Made by a program: the position numbers and the translations under genes
Source of the DNA: Erythroxylum novogranatense
Taxonomy: Eukaryota; Streptophyta; Magnoliopsida; Malpighiales; Erythroxylaceae
Assembly (NCBI GenBank): GCA_029891385.1
Contig: CM057229.1
Coordinates: forward strand, 4,279,001-4,343,000
Reading direction: 5' to 3'
DNA: 64,000 bases
Shown: in pieces, positions 57,894 through 64,000 of the stretch
How positions within the stretch are numbered: position 1 is the stretch's first letter
How the letters are laid out: each line of letters opens with the position of its first letter
Notes under the pieces: generated by a model
Seen by the model: the letters and a program-made list of their open reading frames with translations, nothing else
The model's database searches: none
What the model was told of the DNA's origin: nothing

Positions 57894-58916
57894 ATGGAAG
57901 CAGCCATGGTTTATGGAAGACTTGTGGATTTTGAGTCACCGAGAGAGACGGCATGGATGTAGAACCGGAGATCACAAGAGTGGTTGGAAGAACTTCTTTC
58001 GATTCGAGAATCATACTGTCTGGATGAGGTTTATGAGTTCGGAAAACGCCGTCTGCGGTAGAAGACACTATTGTATCCTCTGTGGATAGAATATGATTAT
58101 TGTTACAAAAGATTTGATAAGGAAGGTAGCTGGTTGCCCATCGGTTGAGAGAAAGCTGTCTACCAAGGCCGGATGGATGTCCTCGGTTGGAATGAAAGAA
58201 GAAGATGTCAAGAGGCGCTCTATGGCACAAATGATTCCAGAGAGGAAGACATCAAATCGATTAGAAGGCTAGAGTTCTTCATGCAATCCTATTCAATTGC
58301 ATTCTTCCCGAGTTGGTTCGAGGCATTTGGTGACCACTCTAGGCGAACAATGTCATTCTTTCTTCTCAATCGAAATCTGTAGATCTACCCTTCTTAATCT
58401 TTCACTATATGGTTAAGGGTTAAAGGAAACTTCCAATTATCCTTATGGTATGATTTTGACAAGGATTTTATAGAATCCAGATTAAATGCGCACAAGGTAT
58501 AAGGCAATTGTTGCGATGAAAAGCAAGATTGATGCTCACACGATTGGCGAATGGGTCTTAGCACGATGAGACAAAGATCACGCCGGTTCTTCAAAGAAAC
58601 TAAGGCGAGGGGGCGTATATTGAAGAAGACTCCTGTCTCAAGTTCTCAATCGCCTGTAAGTATCAAATCGCCTACTGTCGAATTAAGGAGAGTCCTAGGA
58701 AGACCTCTTATGAAATTGGCGAGTCCTCTTTTTGAAGAAAATCAATCTCAGAGGGCAAAGTAAACTGCACCAAAGAGACAAGGAGAAAGTCTTTTGAGCG
58801 AAGTTGTGAAGAAAGCCAAGCGATCTCCAAGGATCAGGACTCTGAGGCAACAGGAAGAAAAGATTGCCAGAGAACAAAGGTGAGAAGAAACTTCTAAATC
58901 TTGTGCAGCCAAAGCC
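57894..58916 (+). pseudogene. Env-like third ORF of the SIRE-like element, decayed
   Basis: One frame starting at an ATG (57894) can be followed for about 340 codons between pol and the 3' LTR, interrupted by several isolated stops. Readable parts are MVYGRLVDFESPRETAW, WIEYDYCYKRFDKEGSW, SIRRLEFFMQSYSIAFFPSW and a basic C-terminal half with VSSSQSPVSIKSPTVELRRV and VVKKAKRSPRIR. SIRE elements commonly carry an env-like ORF here. I see no clear membrane segment, so env-like refers to position only. Function unknown. Confidence 0.5.
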
Positions 58917-58920
58917 ACAA

Positions 58921-59108
58921 GATCTTCATATACTTAGCATTGAAAAGTTTTGTTCAATCAGGATTAATAAGAATTCTGTAAAGAATTTTTATTTCTAACA
59001 AGTAATTCGAAAAAGATATTCAAAAAGGGGAATACACAATTCAACCCCCCCTTCTCGTGCATTTTATTATCATTTTATAAGTGTTGTATTAATTTGTGAT
59101 TCACTTCA
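58921..59108 (+). repeat. SIRE-like 3' LTR remnant
   Basis: Matches the last part of the 5' LTR (from about 52691) with an 11-bp gap. The first 780 or so bases are missing. Confidence 0.85.
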
Positions 59109-59414
59109 AAGGATATCCTAAATCAATCCACAATTACAATTTTATTTGTTTCCAATCCAATTGAAATCTGATACCTTAACCGATTTTTGTCATTTGATTA
59201 AATCTAGTCTTTTTAATTCATACTTTACATTTTTCATATTTTCTTAATTTGCTTACTTTATTTTATTTTATTTTCAAATCAATCAATTTTAGATCTTCTG
59301 AGTAATTTTTCATCGTTTAATTTAATTGTCTTATGTGTTGAAAATTTTTCCCTTGGGTGCGATATCCGGTTCTCACCGATTTATATTACTTGTCGACGGG
59401 GTGCAATTGCCTTT
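59109..59414 (+). repeat. Athila 3' LTR, second segment
   Basis: Resumes with aagga and matches 25701-25999 of the 5' LTR, then ends where copia-like sequence begins; the last 44 bp are absent. Confidence 0.85.
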
Positions 59415-61211
59415 AGCGCATTTTGTACAAATTTGTGTACAGTCTTTATGAATAAATAAAGAAAGGCATATTTCATTAATTTGTTGTTCATTATTTATGA
59501 AGCGATATAGATCTGTAATCAAATTAATGAAGTCCATGATATATGACATAGCATGAAGGAAATTATGATGTGATCATACTCTTTGAGATTCCTATCATGT
59601 GCAATTATGTCAATATCTAAATTATCCTAGTCATAGGATTACCGAGGTGGACATCGGTAATCCGAGAGACTAGCACATCTCAAGCTCCTTGATTTGATCA
59701 GCGGTGGATCTCGAAGCGTAAATATGAGATATTTAGGGTTGAGATGTGGATGCTTACTAGAGGTAGTAAGTACATTGGATGACTGCTATGAGATCATCAC
59801 ATGGATGTCCTATTCTAATGTCGGTGATAATCTCATCATAGAATGGTGCAAGTATCCTTAGACTTGAGGTGCTCAAGGATATCTTGAATCTTGATTACGT
59901 GCTTTGACTCCATTCCTTGTTGCCTTCGAGAGGTTGCTCATAGGGTGGTGATCGGGTACAACTTGAGGTATTCGAAGGTAATTGGGTAGCCAATAGAGGA
60001 TTCACCACTTCTGTGATAGCAGAAGATGATACCCATGGCCTCTTGTCAGGGTCATTACTTGAAAGTCTCTGGTCGGAGCATATATGTCATGAAGAGTGTC
60101 TTGGTGACATATTAAGTAATGAGTCCGGGACAAGAACGATATCACTTGGACTAGATTTGACTTAGTCAGTCTAGTAAGAGTTGACACATTGCCCATACTC
60201 ATAACCAAGTGGGGTATAGCATGGTGAAAGGACGAATTGCACGGTAATTGTCTATGAAAAGGTTTGTGATATGGTTCATGATGAATACATGTTCATTCAT
60301 CAGACCAATTACTTTCCGGTCAATTGGAGGTCATGATGTGTTGCTAGATACCGCTCATGACTTGCTTAGATTAAGTGTTAATCTAAGTGGCCAACATAAC
60401 CGGGAACCTAATGGGTCACACGCATAAGAGTGTCTCGGAGAACTCGTAAAATAGTTTTGGAAAGAGTTCCAATAAAAGGAGAGCAATCGGATTAAATGGA
60501 TCCCGATGAGATCGCGACATCGATATTGCTAAGACAGGTTTCCGGGGGTTTTTTCCATACCGGGACCCGGTAGGACCGACCCCAGTGTGACTGGACCACT
60601 TCAGCATTTATTTATTTATATATATAATTGATTAATTAATTAATTAATTAATTAATTAATATATATATGCTAGTTACGTGGAAAGGGAATGGAAGAAGCA
60701 TTGGAAGCTTCTCTTTACATGCTTAGTCATTAAAAAGCCATTAATGACTAAAAGACAAATGAGAATGGATGAAAGAAGATGATGCTCGTTGGTGGAGAGA
60801 TGGGTGTCGAATGGAGAAAGGAAAAGTGTTTTCCTTTGATCTTCATCAACGATTTTTCCATGGTGATTGTGGGTTGAAGAAAGTGTTTCTAAAACCTAAG
60901 GTTCATCATCTTTCATCCAAAGCTTCATCTCTTCTTCACCAAGCTTTTCCATTGTTGATTCAAGCTCTCCAAGGACAAAGTTAAGAGCTAGCACTCTTTA
61001 ATTTGTTCTAGCTATTCCCGGGTCAAAGGGTTTGTCCCGGTTAGGTTCTCCGATCTCTGCGTGGATACCGTTAGAGACGGTCTCCTTTGGTCGTTCGGTT
61101 TGAGTTTGTTATATATACACATAGATCCTGGCTTTCAGGAAGGTCCCGGAACAAAAATTTTTGTTTTTCCGCACCGTGGGCATGTGATGCTCAGACCGGG
61201 ATTTTCCTACA
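59415..61211 (+). mobile_element. 5' LTR of a third copia element
   Basis: Ends GGGATTTTCCTACA and is followed by GTGGTATCAG, an LTR end plus start of an initiator tRNA-Met primer site. It shares with the 41602-43020 LTR a GTGGATACCG(T/G)TAGAG block and a GCCAACAT...GGGTC(A/G)CAC block, so it is of a related lineage. The exact left boundary is uncertain (between 59403 and 59415) because the Athila LTR ends in similar bases. Confidence 0.65.
60625..60668. repeat. (ATTA)n/(AT)n microsatellite
   Basis: About eight ATTA units followed by ATATATATAT inside the copia LTR. Confidence 0.9.
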
Positions 61212-61212
61212 G

Positions 61213-61221
61213 TGGTATCAG
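61213..61221 (+). other. Copia primer-binding site cut after nine bases
   Basis: TGGTATCAG, where AGC would be expected to follow, but a new LTR starts at 61222. Confidence 0.7.
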
Positions 61222-64000
61222 TGTAACACCCCACTCCTGTAAGACCCGAACCCGATATCGTTGGTGATATCCGAGTCCGTGTCCTGCGAGAGTGGCGTAC
61301 TACATCAGTCGATTTAAAACTCAGTATACATTTTTTTTCTTTTTGGAGCCATTAATTCAACGTTAAGCGGCAAACACGGTAAGTAAATATAACCCGTGTT
61401 CAATATAAACCGTTTGATTATTACGATCGTCCAATAATAATTTACAATCATCAATGCATAAAACATTAAAACCACAATGGGCTCAAGAAAATACAAAGCC
61501 TTGTTATACGGTGATTGCGGAACACAATTTACTAAGACACTAATGCAGACGCGAATCGATCCCGATCTTTAACCTTTACTCGTCTCAGTAGACATACTCC
61601 GTGTCAAGGGGTATTCTTCAGGACCTGAAAAATAGATGCAAATTTTGGGTGAGTTTTGCAAACTCGGTGAGAAACCATAATTGATGGTTCTCCCGATTCA
61701 TGCATCATATAAGCATGATCGATACTCATTCCATAATTATACAAAACACACGATTGAAACAATCACAGTACAATGACAGTGTACAGATCTCAGAACAGTA
61801 TATAAAGAACCAGTCAAAACATTGCCAAATATTCAGTCCAGTATGCAATGCACATGTGACTCTTTTCCAGTTCATTTCGAGATTGTGACCGAGCGCATAA
61901 CGGTGATCAAGTATAGGCGCGTGCGGGAGAATTATCTCCGTCGAGCTCGAGGCTCGGTTCATATATTGAGCTCAGGCTCGGTTGATCTGATGGCGTCTCG
62001 GTTCACAATTTTCCTTTTAACGATGTGATGCATTTGTGCATGAATGCACGTGTCCCATAGCGATTAGCGATGATACGGTCCAAATACATAGTATAATCAT
62101 ACAATCCAATTAACAGTTGCCTAATGCTTATTTCACAGTCAATGGAGTCACATATAACCATATAATCCCCGTAGGGCAGTCAATTCACAGTCATAAGCCA
62201 CGTAATCCTCGTAGGGCAATCAAATCACAGTTAACACATAGATTGGAATAACCAACTAGGTTACTCACCTATTACTTCCGAGCTAATGCCGGGAAGACTC
62301 TGCCACGTCGGTGGAACGACGCTCTAATTGGACCTCTATAAGAAGCAGAGAATAAAACGATCACTAATGATCCAATCCGAATCAGTGAATGATGCACATG
62401 TAGGTGTATAATGCATGTTCATGAATTCCCGGCCCTAATCCAAAATTTTCCCATCAGGACTCTTACCCGGATCCACGTCAAATTTTTCGTCCAAAAAAAA
62501 ATCCCCAATTTCTATAAAAAAAATGAAATTCAAATTTCACTGAATCCGATGCCTCAAGAATCAGGTCAATCGGACGTTGGACGGAAAAGTTATTCACGAA
62601 AGAAATCAAAATTCAACAAGTAATATATATAAATATTGCCCTTATTTTCCCCTTTATTTTCTGATTTCCAACCAAACTTCCAACACCCATAACTCTTTCT
62701 ACACATTTCTGAAAAATGCAAACTATACCTTGTTGGAGAGCTTATAAAAAGCTCTACAATTCTCAAGAAGACCATAAAAATCAATTCCAACCCTAAGGGT
62801 GTCAAATATCCCATCAAACCTTCTGCCTACTCAATTCCCATTAACACAGGGCAGTACATTGACACTTTCATAACTCACTGATTCTTCAGAAATAAATTAC
62901 CACAAAAATATGGTCAATAAGTTCACAATGTCCTCAACAACTTTCATGAACAATCCAAAATCAAATTCTATTTCTAAACTAGTCAATTAATTCACCTAAT
63001 GTTACTGTCTCTGAAATCCTTCAATGTGGGCAGTAACCTTACAACAAGCATTAACTCCCTATATACAAGTCAGTAAAATCAGAACTTTATATCCCTGAAA
63101 AGATAACATTTCAAACTTCAATTTTCATGAAGCACTCAACATCCACCTCGATCTCTAACAATTTCAAAACTGTTATGGAAGCTACTGTTATGATCAGCCA
63201 TTCATAACCTAATGTAGGGTCAGTTTTTGAAAAATCATAACTCCCAATTCTGACTTCTAAAAATTACACACCATATATCATTTTCAAGTTAATCTCTTCC
63301 TCTACAACTTTTCAGAAGCTCACTCACACCAATTCAGTCCACATAAAATGTTAAAATTGCCTCCAATCAGTAAACTCACAAAATCACTCTTAAGCTAGGT
63401 TTCATCCAAAATGCTCAAAACCAGTCATTAGTAATCAATTCATATCTCCCAATATACAATTCTAAAAATAGCAAGATCAGTAGAAATGGAAATATAATTC
63501 AATATGCTACAACTTCCATGAAGACCATTTCCCCTAATTCCATCTCAATTAATTCATAAAAATCAACAAAACTCAGATGTCATGGTTGCGGTTACTGTTT
63601 ACAGGCAATAGAACAATAACTTTCCATGCAAACATTCACCCTTCTATCATTGAAATTTAACAACACCTATTTCACACTAAATTGAAGCCAACATCCCAAA
63701 GTTTTAGTGGCCACTAACCTTACCTCATCTGCATTTCTAGACAATAAGTTATGAATAAAACAGTAACATCAATTTCAACTCTAACTTTCCAGATTTAATG
63801 TTAACCTTAGTTCTAACATTTCCAATGCCTTTTTCACATCACTAAACATCCAAATAAATACAAATTAAATATTACTACAGTCATAAATATACTAGGGCTA
63901 ATACTGAAAAATTGGCAGCACTAAATTCCTCAATTCAAATACTCAAATAATTATCCATATTCAATTCAAAATCAAACCATATCATTAATTTCAATACATC
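61222..64000. mobile_element. Long gypsy-type LTR, continues beyond window
   Basis: Begins TGTAACACCCCACTCC inside the copia primer site; atcag (61217-61221) should be its target duplication. There is no coding sequence. Related in patches to the solo LTR at 26987-31324, including AATCGGACG(T)TGGACGGAAAAG near 62568, and it contains the same kind of degenerate modules (62690-63640). The lineage is probably Del/Tekay-like. The right end and any internal region are out of view. Confidence 0.6.
62690..63640. repeat. Degenerate module array in the terminal LTR
   Basis: About six modules of 110-180 bp each carry CATAACTC or CATATCTCCCAAT, then AAAAATTA/GCA-type A-rich text, then ACAACTTTCATGAA(C/G) or CTTCCATGAAGACC. 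Confidence 0.55.

Larger units (their letters stand above)
51923..59108 (+). mobile_element. SIRE-like Ty1/copia retrotransposon with env-like ORF
   Basis: Starts TGTTAAGTCAG and ends GATTCACTTCA between 5-bp duplications aagga (51918-51922, 59109-59113). It has a large gag with C-terminal coiled coil, then copia-order pol and a decayed third ORF before the 3' LTR, the SIRE/Maximus arrangement. The 3' LTR retains only its last 188 bp. Pol carries several frameshifts, so the copy is defective. Confidence 0.88.
23508..59414 (+). mobile_element. Athila-type Ty3/gypsy retrotransposon, carrying four nested insertions
   Basis: The 5' LTR (23508-26043) and 3' LTR (49729-51922 plus 59109-59414) are collinear and share an unusual 117-bp tandem duplication. 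A TGGCGCCATTGCCAGGGA primer site follows the 5' LTR and a purine tract AAGTGTGGGGGGTGT precedes the 3' LTR. Gag and protease are recognisable; reverse transcriptase and integrase are not present. Insertions are a solo LTR (26987-31324), an antisense gypsy (34243-41534), a copia (41602-49282) and a SIRE-like copia (51923-59108). Removing them leaves an element of roughly 9.4 kb. The final 44 bp of the 3' LTR are missing at 59414. Confidence 0.88.

Overview
The window looks like nuclear DNA of a plant, most likely a eudicot: it is AT-rich, holds one intron-containing patatin-like gene, and is otherwise packed with plant-type transposons (Tat and Athila Ty3/gypsy, SIRE and Angela/Tork-like Ty1/copia, CACTA, hAT). 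No host species can be named from the sequence. About 90% of the window is mobile-element DNA.

Layout. 1-5424 is most of a CACTA transposon (left tip just outside the window). It carries an internal hAT-like insertion and captured fragments of host genes, including single exons of a POL5/MYBBP1A-like gene and an RS40/RS41-type SR splicing-factor gene. 5607-7541 is the only apparently intact host gene, a seven-exon patatin-like acyl hydrolase on the minus strand; the CACTA terminus lies about 180 bp past its stop codon. 8475-17392 is a Tat-lineage complex with three 426-bp LTRs bounded by one 5-bp target duplication. It combines a gag-protease element, whose antisense ORF has its own TATA-like box, with a mini-element that keeps little except that antisense ORF. 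17398-23507 is AT-rich and holds a degenerate CACTA transposase gene with a hAT MITE inside it.

23508 to about 59414 is a single Athila-type retrotransposon expanded by nested insertions: a 4.3-kb solo LTR inside gag, an antisense gag-protease gypsy element, an Angela/Tork-like copia element, and a SIRE-like copia element inside the 3' LTR. Each of these four insertions has a matching 5-bp target-site duplication. The Athila 3' LTR is cut again by a copia 5' LTR (to 61211), whose primer-binding site is interrupted at 61222 by a further gypsy-type LTR that runs off the window.

Function. Only the patatin-like gene appears able to make a normal cellular product. Element ORFs are mostly broken, apart from a 575-codon SIRE gag. 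All three gypsy internal regions end after the protease and lack reverse transcriptase and integrase, so they could move only with enzymes supplied by other elements. I saw no tRNA, rRNA, CRISPR array or bacterial-type operon.
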